Below are positions 34,801-46,614 of a stretch of DNA of 64,000 bases, piece by piece. The stretch spans positions 24,923,521 through 24,987,520 of the forward strand of contig JAJKFL010000042.1 in assembly GCA_021186555.1 (NCBI GenBank). The letters run 5' to 3'. Both the position numbers and the translations under genes were made by a program. The notes below the pieces were generated by a model, which was given only the letters and a program-made list of their open reading frames with translations, made no database searches and was not told the origin of the DNA. Origin of the DNA: Reticulitermes speratus (Eukaryota; Arthropoda; Insecta; Blattodea; Rhinotermitidae). Numbering within the stretch: the stretch's first letter is position 1; each line of letters starts with the position of its first letter.

Positions 34801-37800
34801 CAGGTGCTTTCTCACAGGAGCATGGCCCGTGAGGAATGCAACTACCATTCTTAGTTGATGCCCACCTAATTTAAGCAGGTCTTCAGCTCTTTTGTTACAT
34901 GGTTTACTAATAAAAAGTTTGTCATGTCTATGACGTGGTAAATTTTTCCAGGCAATGCGATGTTGACATTGAATCCAGTTTTTAATTGCCTCTCTTGCTG
35001 AACACTAGGTGCTCCATGAGCCACCTCTGGGCCGCATAACAGCATAGCTGCTCCTTGTCTAGCAAGTTTATCAGCTTTTTCATTGCCAGGAATGCCACAA
35101 CGCCCCGGCACCCACACGAGGGTTACCTCGTTTTGGCTTGCTAGCACAGAGAGAGCATCCAAGCCTTCTACAACCAGTCCCGAAGTCACTTTCGGGCTGC
35201 TAAGCGCCATAAGTGTGGCGTGGCTATCAGAAAAAATAAGGATCTGCTTATGTATATAAGCCCTTCTTATATTTTTGCGTGCACATTGAAGAGTGACATG
35301 TTTCGGTTTGAAAAACCATGGCATATTTGCCCAGATGGAAACTAAAGCTTCTGTCTGGTCTTTTGCCATAAATACCAGCCCCTATCCATGAGTCAGCCCT
35401 AGATCTGTCAGTAAACCAGATTAGAGCATTGTCAGGAAACACTGGGTCTTTGTTTTTCCAGTACTCCTGTTATATTATGACCATGAAGTTTTTAGGCTTC
35501 TGCCGCGATGTTGATGAGATCTGTTCTCTTCTGGGATATTACGCCATGTAATATCCCAGAAGAGTGCAGATCTCGTGAAGTTTTTAGTGTGACGATAAAC
35601 TGGTATGATGTAGTCCGACTGCATGTCAAGTAAACGGTCACCCACATTTTTCCAGGTGGTTGACAACCCTGACACTGTTTTAGGAACACTCGGTTGCTTA
35701 AGTATGTGCAGTCTATAGAGTGCTATCCTCGCCTGTGCTGTGATCAGCAGGTCTAGTGGAGTCAGATTCAGAAGCACTTCCATTGCTGCAGTAGGGGTCG
35801 ATTTCATAGCCCCAGTAATGGCAAGACAGGCCATTCTTTGAATCCTGCCTAATTGAATTTTAGTGCTTTTTTTGCTTGATCCTGGGCCACCAAACCAAGG
35901 CAGCATGGAAAACAGGTCTAATTACCCTAATATAGAGCCAGTGCACCATAATAGGTCTAAGACCCCATCTCTTACCATACATGCGTCTAGCCACCGCAAA
36001 GGTGGTTTCCGCTTTTCTGATTATTTTCTGCAAATGTTGGTTCCAGTTAAGTTTGGAGTCTAAAATCACTCCCAAATACTTAACCCCCCCCAGCATTTTA
36101 AGTTCCTTAGCATGAAGTGTAAGAGGTCCTAAGTTCACTACTTTCCTTCTTTTGGTAAAGGGAACTATGGTTGTTTTGTGAGGGTTAATATTTAGACCCT
36201 CTTTAACATCCCATTTGACCACCACATCCAGGGCACCTTGCATAAGTTCCTTGACAGTGTATGCAAATTTACCTTGGACTATGATGACGATGTTGTAAGC
36301 ACAGCCAAATGTACTAAAGCCTAGGTCATTGGTTTCAAGCAGAAGCCTTTCAGCAACTGAATTCCACAAAAGGGAGACAAGCCTCCTCCTTGTTAACATC
36401 CCCCTACAACTTGAGTAGTTCAGTTACTGCCCATGAGGGAAGTATGTACTAGTCTGCTTTCAAGCATAGACCTAACCCACCTGCAACAGGTTTCCTCAAG
36501 TCCAGCTTTCTGGCAGCTGTAGTAATTGCATTAAAGGAGGTGTTATCAAATGCCCCCTCAATATCCAAGAAGGCACCCAACCCAATCTCCTTACGACTCA
36601 AGGACTTTTCCAGTCTTCGTACAACCTGGAAGGGTGCTGTTTCTGTAGACATACCTGCTCTGTAGGTATACTGGTTTTGGTGAAGTGGTTTTTCAACCAA
36701 GACACCATCCCTGATACGTGTGTCAAGTAATTACTCAAGTGTTTTGAGTATAAATGACTTGAGGCTGATGGGTCTCAGGGACTTCACCTGGGACAAAGGT
36801 TTTCCAGGTTTAGGTATAAACACCACCCTGATATGCCTGCAGCTCATTGGGATATAACCTAAGGCCAAACTGGCTCTTAGTAATACTAAAAGTTTACCAG
36901 CCAGCAGTTCAAGACCCTGCTGTAGCATGATGGGCATGATTCCGTCAATGTCTGGGGATTTGTAGGGTTGAAATGAGAAGATAGCCCATTTCAATTTATC
37001 GAAACTTATAACCCTTCTGGAAACCGCCCAGTACCCCCTGGATACATTCTATTGTGGAAACTCCAGTTCAAGACCATCCCAGCAATCAGAAGGTTCTAAA
37101 ATTATTTTTGAACCAGGGAAATGAACCCGGAGTAGTTCCTCCAGAGTCTCATTCTCTGTTTTAGTGTATTCTCAGTTTTCCAGTTGGAGAGAACGAACTG
37201 CACTCTGCCCATCCTCCGAGAGATTCTTCTGGAGTCTGGCACAGTCAGGAGTCTTTTCAATCTGCTTACAGTGTCTCCTCCAGGACTCTGTCTTGGCCTG
37301 TATGAGTATCTTGTTATATTCAGTTAAAGATCTTTTGTAGTCAGTCCAATACCCTGACTTCTTCGCAGCATTGAATAATCTGCGAACTTTCCTCCTTCCC
37401 TCCGCAAGGTCTTGGTTCCACCTGGATATATTCCTGCTGTACCGCCTCGTGACTGAAGGACAATTGTCATTATATGCAGAAATAATAGCATCCTGAAACT
37501 GCCTTGCAGCAGTCTCAAGATCTATAAATTTAGTAACCCTATCTTTCATACCACGCAGATAGCCTGGCAGGTCAGGTCTAAAAGACTGCCAGTCAGTCCT
37601 ACGTGGATTACGATAGAATTCAACTGAACAGTCAATTCCCGCAATATTGAATTGGATGTATCTGTGGTCCGAACAACTTACCTCCTCAGTTACATGCCAG
37701 TCTTTAATAAAATTGCCAGCCTAAAAAGTGGCAATAGTAATATCAATAACTTCCTGCCTGTTAGATGTAACAAAGGTAGGTCTGTTACCTTTATTCATTA

Positions 37801-40800
37801 TGTCCAAACCATTAGCCATAATAAAATTAAACAAGGAGTCACTTCTGTTGTTAATATTTGAACTCCCACAGGTTGTGTGATGCACATTCGCATCACAGCC
37901 GATGACAAGGTGAGAGCCATCAGCTCTACATCCTGCCACCAGCCTCTCCATCTCCCTGGGGGGTGGGGGTTCAAAATCATAGTATGGAAGGTATGCCGAT
38001 CCGAGAATAATCTCCCTTGGCCCCCTGCCATATGATGTTTAATTCTAACTGTTGTGAGATCCCTGGAATAGTAATGCATCAGCGACAGTATCTGAAAGTC
38101 TTTCTTGACAAAAATATAGGTCCTAGGATTCTGGTTGGATCTGCTATATAAAAGTTCTCCACCTACCTCTTTTAGACCTTTGATTTCCCCCATATAGTTC
38201 CAGGGTTCCTGTTTGAGAGCAACATTGCAGTTTCTCATAGCCACACAAAGGGCAGCCGAAGCCACCCTATGGTGATGAAGATTTACCTGCAAGACTCAGT
38301 TTCTGGCTTTTGTTTTCATCCTTCACAGTCCGGAAGATAATTCTTCCCAATCCCCAGAAGGCCTTAAAATGTACCTTGGCCAGTGCTTTGAAAGAGTCAG
38401 GGTCAATAGAGAAGGCCAACGGCTGCTCATTCTCAGTGACCTTGCAACTCATGAGTAACCAGTCTGCCGTATTTAACTCAGGATTTTGAATCCTGAGATG
38501 AGTTATGACAATGGTAACCTCTGAAGTATCCGGGATGTGAACAAGCACCCTGGGTCTCTTAGGGAGGTCTTTGGAGTCAACCACGGCCAGCTCCACACCC
38601 TCCCACAGCTCCCCCAAGTCCACTTATTGTCTGCATTAGCCAGACCTTAGAGGATTCATTTGCACAGTTAGTCCAGAATATACCCTGTGCAAATTTAGAG
38701 TGTAGAAACTGCAGAGGTGTCTCCCCTGAGGGATTCGCATCCACAGCAGCTAAAAGTTTTGCCTGAATAAGGTCAACTTGAGCCTAATCCAGTTTGACCT
38801 CCGGATGGTGTTTATGAATAACCACCATCTTGATGCCAACAACAGCTTCCTTGCAAGACCCAGTCTGCTCTTGCATGCTCCTGGGTTTTTTGGGTTGCTG
38901 TTTTGTTGAAGGTGGTGTGCTCGAGTCAGAGTGGGGTCTTTTTACTCCCCCAGTGCTTCCTGCCGCACCCCTCTCCTGAGATGGTGTCTTTCTTGGAGGT
39001 TTTTCAACCATCCAAGTTCCTTCGTTCATTTTTCTTGCTTTAATGAGCTTTTTCCGTTATGCTCCTGAGAGTCTGTTGGTTTGCAGTCAAATTGTAGAGA
39101 CGCCTGCAGCCAATCTCTCCTCACTGGGAGAAACAACAGAAGGCTTAGAGCCTACAGCCTCCCCATGGAAGTCTTGTTGTAACAAGTCAGCAGCCACAGC
39201 AGCTCCTTGTTCAGGTTCATCAATTACCATGTCCATTTTGGTCCAATGAGTACAGGGGAAATAACAGTCAGCACTGGCAGAGCTCCCTATACCAGTGCAA
39301 GGCTATATACTCTGGATGTTGCCTGGTCTCCCAGAGGCTTCGTTAAATACACGTCACCCATGTGCCATGCACCCCTTCGGCACGGATTAAGGCAAGCCAC
39401 ACATAACACCTTGGGGTTGGGGAGTTGGTCCATGGTCCCCTGTTCTTTATATTCAGACAGGCCTCCGGCTATCCGCCACCTGCTGATGTGCCTGGTAGCC
39501 ACTCAAGCCCCGAGAAGATGGAGTCTTAGATTATTAAATGTTGCTGTTTCAACTTAAGATGTCATAATACTGTCAAATGAGATTGGAGGATTGTTTATGA
39601 ATGGGAGTGTTAAGGATTGGGAGGGAGGAAGCCATGGCTAATTTGAAGGTACTGACCTGACATGTGTCTGGAGATACTGAGGAAAACTGTGAAAAACCGT
39701 AGCTGTTAATCTGGCAAAGTTGAGATTGTAACCAGGTTCCTCCTGAATACATGTTAAGTTTTAGTACTGCTTTGATAAATGTTACAGTGCCCTGTATTTG
39801 ATCTTGAACGGAATGTCCAGTTTGAAGGCTACTGGCTAACCATGAACAAACGTGGAGGAATCACACTTACTGTAAGTTGCAGTTGAATATAAAACCTTGG
39901 TCACCTGAAGTAAAGCCATTGGTTTAGTCCTTTCACCTTTCTCTTGGTATGTGTTCTCTGTACCATGAATAAAGCTTGTACAGGCCACTTATTTTTCAGA
40001 ACCATGTAGGTCACTTCCTGTCAGAACACTTAGCACATATGTGTAACTGACTTAGTGACCCACCCACATGCATATAGACCCCACAATTGTTATGTATAGC
40101 AGTGAAGCTAGCATTTATCTCATGGGATGTGTGAAATCTCAGAATAACAGGTATTAGTATACAGAAATCCCACGTTAAATAACAAAGTGCCATTATGTGA
40201 CATTGAATTTGGTGTGTGACATGCCATCTTCTGTCTATGGGCCCGTCGGCATTAGCTCCGGACGCACCGCAGCCTTAGGCTTATTGACATGCCATGAGCA
40301 TGGATAGTATTGCAGGGTCTGTATGTTTTCTTGAGAGTTTAGATTCCCACTGATATGTTACTCATGTTCTGAAACCACTTTTTGAACACCTGTCCTTTTC
40401 TAAGTAATAGAGTGCAACAACTCACATTGCAAATAATTCTATGAATTGTTTACAGAGTGTTTTTGGTGACATAATAATAAGCAAGGGACTGTGGCCTCCA
40501 TATTTTCGAGATCTGAACATGTGTGTTTGTTACTTGTTGGTCATGTTAGAAGATAAAGTGTATAGTAATAGTCATTGCACTGAAGATGATCTGGAAAGGA
40601 AGAAAACATTCAGGACATAGTGTCTACATTTTCACCAGCATAAGTTAGATGTGCTATGAACATGTTTATTAGATATGATGCATGTGTGCAAGCCTAAGGA
40701 AACCATTTTTATTGCCTTTAAATTACAGTGAGTAAAAACCTCATATTAACTGTTGTATATTGAACTAAAATGTGTAGACACAAACTGGCATAGCACCAGG

Positions 40801-43800
40801 AAGTGACCAGTGGTATGGGTCAGATAAAATAATGAACTTACATATCAGCAGTGTAAATGTTTATATATTTATATTACTTATTTGAATCACTCATTGCCAT
40901 AATGATGAATCCCTTCTGAAATATGAAATTGTAAGCTTAGTAGCTAGGGGCAATTTGTTGAAAGGAATGTTGGTAGTTGGTACTTACCTACCAAACTACA
41001 TGCAATAATATGCCAAAGGAAGCAGTACTCATAGTCACTGCTGTGATAACCTTAAATCTTACTTGTTATTGAAGTGTTCACGTATGTTTCCCACGCTAGT
41101 GTATTATCCTACTACTATGGGAACTATGTTACACTGCTTTTGTATATGTATAACATTAAGTATATGTTACGCTGCTGTTACTGCATTGTTATTTTATGTG
41201 GAAACAAACAGTTTCATCATTACTGTCACTGATTACTGTGTTTTTGTTCATCAAAGAGAAGGACACATATGACATTGTCCATATTGTTTATTGTACACCA
41301 CTGCTGAGTACCTCAGCCTTGTACACTAACTAGCTAGCTATGTAGCTAAGTTAACTGACTGACTGACAAACTAACTAACCAACTAACTAACTAAGTAATT
41401 CACTCACTCCATGGAGCAGAGTCCTTCTTGAAAAGCTAATTGTTCCTCAGTTAGTCAATAAATTTTCCATATTTTATGGAACCTGAAGGTTCTTTACCAT
41501 AATTAATACATCAACCAATATATGCACTTAATAAAATACAATTCAAGACAAGTATTAAACTAGTATATGTTTTGGCACCGGAATGCCACCATCAGGTAGT
41601 AATTGAGAACAAAGGAGTACAAGCCCAACATGCTAATCTAGGTATTATATCACCCTTATTGGAATGATTAAAATATTAAAATTCTGAAATACACAGCGTT
41701 AATAAGCATAAAATTACGGTGTTGCTCCATCTGAATGAGATCTCTTCGGATCACGTAAGATCGAGACATGTTTGTATGCATACTCCATACAAAAATATAA
41801 ACAACTACGAACTTATACCTGGAACAGCTCACTTTTAATGTCACAGCACTGTAATTTTATGCTTATTAACTTTGTGTATTTTAGAATTGTAATATTTTAA
41901 TCATTCCAATAAGGGCGATACAATACCTAGATTAGCATGTTGGGCTTGTACTCCTTTGTTCTAAATAACTCCCTGATGATGGCACCCTGGTGCCAAAACA
42001 TGTAGGAGTTTAAAACTTGTCTTGAATTATATTTTATTAAGTGCATATGTTGGTTGTTGTATTAATTATGGGAATATGCATGGTTAAAATAACATAAAAA
42101 AGTTCATTACCATATTTACAAGAGCCCACTATTGGTCCCTATCCTGAGCTAGATCAATCCAGTCCACCCCCCCCCCCCCCCCCCCCCCCCCCCAATCATA
42201 TATCCTCAACATACATTCAAATATTATCCTCCCAGATATGCGTAGGTCTTCCCAATTTGACTCTGTCCCTCAGATTTCCCCACCAAAACTATGTATGCCC
42301 TTCTCCTCTTTCCTATACATGTCACATGCACTGCCCATATCATTTTTCTTGATTTTATCACTCAACTAATACCTGGTAGGAGAACAGATCATGAACCTCC
42401 TCATGCACTCTCCTCCAACCCCCTGTTACCTTGTCTGTCCTAGGCCCAAATTTCCTCCTCAGTGCCCTTTTCTTGAATACCCTTAGCCTATGCTCTTCTC
42501 TCATTGTGAGAGACCAAGCTTCATACCCATATAAAACAGTGGACAAAATTATAGTTCTCTGTATGTTAATCTTCATATTTTTAGATAGCAGATGGGAAGA
42601 CAAAAGATGCTGGACCGAATTTTAGCAGGCATTCCTGAAGTTTGATTTGGTCTTAGTTTCTTCGTGAACACAATTTTGATTTGTTATGTTTGTTCCCAAA
42701 TCTTTGAACTTTGCCACACTTTCAAAGGATTTATTGCCTATATTCATGTTATGTTTTTGTCCTGCATTCTGTTCACTAAACATAAACGTACATTTAGTGT
42801 TCTCTGCATTTACTTATACACCATTCTCCTTACTACTGACTAGTAAAGCTTCTCTCTTTTTCTTTATAGTATATGTGTGTTCACCCAGTAAATTAACACC
42901 ATCATCATAAACCAGAATCTGATGTGTCCCATTCAATTTCAACCTCTCCTGGTTTGCTTGAATCTTCCTAATGGCATATTCTAAAGCAAAGCTGAAAAGC
43001 AATGGTGACAGAGCAGCTTTTTGTTTCAGACCATTCCTAATAGAAAATGTATCAGACAAATGTTTGCCAACCATGACTTTACTATAAGTTTTATTTCAAC
43101 ACATTTTTATTAACCTTACTTATTTTGTGGGGATACCAAACTCACTAAGAATATTATACAAAACCTCCCTTCTAACTGAATCGTGGGCTTTTGTGATGTC
43201 TGTAAATAGCTAATGCAGAGCTCCATTGTATTCGTATTTTTTCTCAAGTATTTGACGAATACAGAATATCTGATCAGTGTTTGACCTGTTTCATCAAAGT
43301 CCATGGTGATGATCCCCAATAATTTTTTTCTGCGTGTGTGTAGTTAACCTTGACAGAAGAATGTTGAATGGAATTTTGTATGCGGTTGATAACAGCGATA
43401 TGCATTATGAATTACTACAATCTGTCTCTATGAATTACTACAATCTATCTCAATGTCCTACATGTCTACAGAAATTTCATTGCTTAATCAAATTTTTTGG
43501 GTTTTGTATGTAGCAAGAATTTGGCATGTGCAAGAACAACTTCTTCTGTTTAAGCCTTGGATTACTGACTGGGTACAAAATATACCCAGACTTAGTTTCT
43601 TCTTCAACAGTTCTCAGTGGCATAGAGTAACAAACTTAATGATTTTTTTGTTCTCTGAAGTCCTCTTGACATAGAATTGTCATCACACAGTAAGTGTATT
43701 GTTTTTAGTATGCCATATTTTTTTCAAATCCAATATGACCATTTTGTACCCATGAGAGAAAAAAGTGTCTCATATTTTCCTGCTAAAACTTAATACAGAA

Positions 43801-46548
43801 TTCATCTAGCACATAAAAATTGCAGGGGTGTCAGTGCTAGCTCGTCTGCAGGAGAACTGACTGCCTAATGAGCTCACATTTTGCATTTACATGTAAGTCA
43901 TTTGAACATGCAAGTATACACTGTCAAGACTGATGGAGTAAGAGAGAAGGAGCAGGGTGTGGGAGTTGTCAGTGATAAAGTCTGTCACACACACATGAAA
44001 CAGGAAGAGGTGATACCACGGATAATTTCTTTACAAGTTGTGAACTAGCAGATTTCCTTTTGGCTAAGAATATGACACTGGTTGATACAGTAGGAAAGGA
44101 AAAAACTTCAAATCCCAGCATTATTTCTCAGTAGAAAACAACGAGGGGTTCATTCTTCTACCATTTGCTTTACCAGTGACCTACCATGGGTATTATATTT
44201 ACCAGCAAGGAACAAGATTGTCATCCTGTTTTAATCACAGCATCATGAGAACACATGTGTGATTGTGGAAAGAAGACTTCAAACATGAAACTATCATGTA
44301 ATATAGTGCCACGAAAAGTAGGGTTGATGTGCTGAACAAGCTTATGAGGGAATGCACTTGTATGAGTTCAGTAAGGCACTGGCCTTGGAAACTGCATCTC
44401 ATTTGACTGATGTTCCTTGTGTAAATGCTTTTATATTACGGATGCTGAAGTATCCTAACTGGCAACAAAAGAAAAAATCGAAGGTGTCACTTTCTGCTTC
44501 TGTGGGAGAAGAAATGGTAAGACCACGTTTAAAAAGAATGACTGGTAGTGGAAACTTCAACAAATATATTTGCAGTGCTATGAGAGCATGGTGTGGCCCT
44601 GGCAAACAACCAGCTTCACCTGAAACTGAGAAGAAAATTGGAGGAAGGGGGTGTGGAAGGTGTTCTATTTGTCTGACAGCCAAGGACAGGAAAACAGATT
44701 GGAAATGTTGCCAGTGCTCTGAATGGGTGTGCAAGAACCACTGTGTTGAGGCAATTCAAGTAACATGCAACAGTTGCAGGGGCAAATCATAATATAAACA
44801 AATTTCATTCACTTTTCAGTTCTACAGGACATTTTCTTTGTTATCACAAATTTTATATATTTTATATAATTGCATGAGAAATGAACAGTTTGAATAAACA
44901 CAATCTTTTGTCTTTAATTAAGTCTAAGAATCAAATTTGGAAAAGAGTGTTGAACAAAGAATAAAAAACATACAGATGCAAAATGTACCCAGAACAGTAA
45001 AGGTTGGGAGTTTAGTTTATTTGCTGTGTAATTCAAAGGTTAAAACAAACATATGAAAACAAGGTTCTGAAAACTGAAGTAAGAGTAAGAATTTACTAGA
45101 ATTTGGAGATATTACATTGTAGCCAGATGGCTGTAGTCATAGACTGGACTAGATATCTGTACTACTTGTAATTTGGCTTTGCTGATGCTGAGATGATTTG
45201 TTGGTCCGAGGAGGAGAGCCCTAATGCCACACACAGAAATGGGAAAAGAGGTAGGCGGAAATGGAAGAGAGTCAGATTTTTGTTGGCAGGTTGATTAATG
45301 CTAGCATTGCCAGCCGTTACATTTCTGATGCATCAAATAGTTTGCATGTTACTGCTCAAAACAAAAGCAGTTATCTGAAAATTCCAAACATTCAACACTG
45401 AAAAATTAATGTTTGAATCAAGATTGAGCTGTCTTTTTCATGATTCAGTCCTGAAAATTTGAGATGTGCATGTGCCTAACATGAGTTTCATGCAGGTGAT
45501 GGGATGTGAATGTAGGAATGTTTTCAGATCAACAGATCTTGTTTCAGAATGATAGAATTTCTCTGTTTAATGATGTTTTTCACACTTGTTTGCAGAAAAC
45601 GGCATTTCCTTTAGGTTTTTACGTGGTGTTCGTAGTGAAAGGTGATAACTGGGACTGTTCTGGTTATTATGAAACTGTGACAGTTGCTCGTAACAAGTCC
45701 GTGAAGTTCTCAATTGAACCCAGCATTACATATCACAGCTATGTAATATCTACAGTCAGTGCACTGGTAGTTTTTGCACTGTTTTACATCTTCTCTATTG
45801 TGGTTTCAGTGGTATACCTTATCAAGTGAGTACAAATTTTCATACTGTCATCGTAATTATAGTCCAGGAGAATTTTTGCTGACTTAGTAGAAGTAATAAT
45901 AAGATGTCAGCAGGTGGTTTTTTGGTTTCTACACCATGTGGTAGATGTGCATACCGATGTTCCTCAACACATCTACCACGTGGTGTAGAAACTGAAAAGA
46001 CCATCAACTGATCAACAACTGCTGTGAAAACCTGAAAACCTATGATGTCACATTTTTAAATTATGCAGGTGGAAGGAATAGGTTAGGTTGGTTTTTACTA
46101 ACTTCATAACAATCACGTTCAAATGTGGTATTGATGGGATGCAGGTTATAGTTTGCACGGTTAAAGGTTAAATTGTCCCTGTGCCAAGGCTTCATACCAT
46201 GTGGGCATATGGAAGAGTGGAGGTAAAGCCCCATACATTCTAGCTCAGATGGGAGTTCTAAGCAATACGACTACGTGTAGAATTTTGATTGAGAAATATT
46301 GTTGAAAGTGGTTGCTTCAGTCTTGTTGAAAGTGATGGCTTCAGAGATTGAGAACAGGAATGGTTGTCAGGAAATGGATTGAACTGGTTTAAAGTGGCTC
46401 AGAATCATTATCCATTGCTATAATATTAGTGGCATTGAATGTTCTTGTTCTGTTACTGGTTACTTAGTTATTGAATTTATGTATGTATTGTGTGTGTGAG
46501 TGCACATGCATGCATGCATATGAACATGTCTGTATATATGTATATTTG

Positions 46549-46580
<32 letters not shown>

Positions 46581-46581
46581 T

Positions 46582-46614
<33 letters not shown>

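Larger units (their letters stand above)
34498..39513 (-). mobile_element. Near-full-length LINE with RNase H
   Basis: A 5.0-kb minus-strand element flanked by a perfect 14-bp duplication, GAAGATGGAGTCTT, at 34484-34497 and 39514-39527. Order on the minus strand: 5' UTR, ORF1, endonuclease, RT, RNase H, cysteine motif, and a GGAGGAGGAG tail. The RNase H domain points to the R1/LOA/I/Jockey assemblage; I do not assign the clade. A 57-bp relic of the same 3' end lies at 40228. Confidence 0.9.
41502..42101. mobile_element. Foldback element with two hammerhead-like cores, locus 3
   Basis: A 600-bp insertion in the LINE 3' end with a 13-bp duplication, one mismatch (GTTCTTTACCATA at 41489-41501, GTTCATTACCATA at 42102-42114). 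The arms, about 41505-41715 and 41850-42065, are inverted copies of one 200-bp unit (for example AGTACAAGCCCAACATGCTA on both). Each arm holds one core, pointing outward. The spacer between the arms is unique. The duplication length and the head-to-head repeats suggest a retroelement rather than a cut-and-paste MITE. No protein is encoded. Confidence 0.78.
41330..43330 (-). mobile_element. 5'-truncated RT-type LINE, interrupted by a foldback element
   Basis: The minus strand reads [54 protein letters not shown], a degraded catalytic box ([10 protein letters not shown] for YADD), and [20 protein letters not shown]. Its 3' UTR holds GAACCTGAAGGTTC and TCAAGAAGGACTCTGCTCCA, and it ends in a TTAGTTAG-rich tail (41330-41400). 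A poly-C run (about 42169-42193) interrupts it, and 41502-42101 is a later insertion. Same family as the copies at 9.6 and 21 kb. Confidence 0.82.

Noticed and set aside
41340-41400. AACTAACTAACC-type array as a telomere-like repeat
   Set aside because: It is the degenerate tail of the LINE on the minus strand; the same GTTAG-type tail follows the copy ending near 22090.
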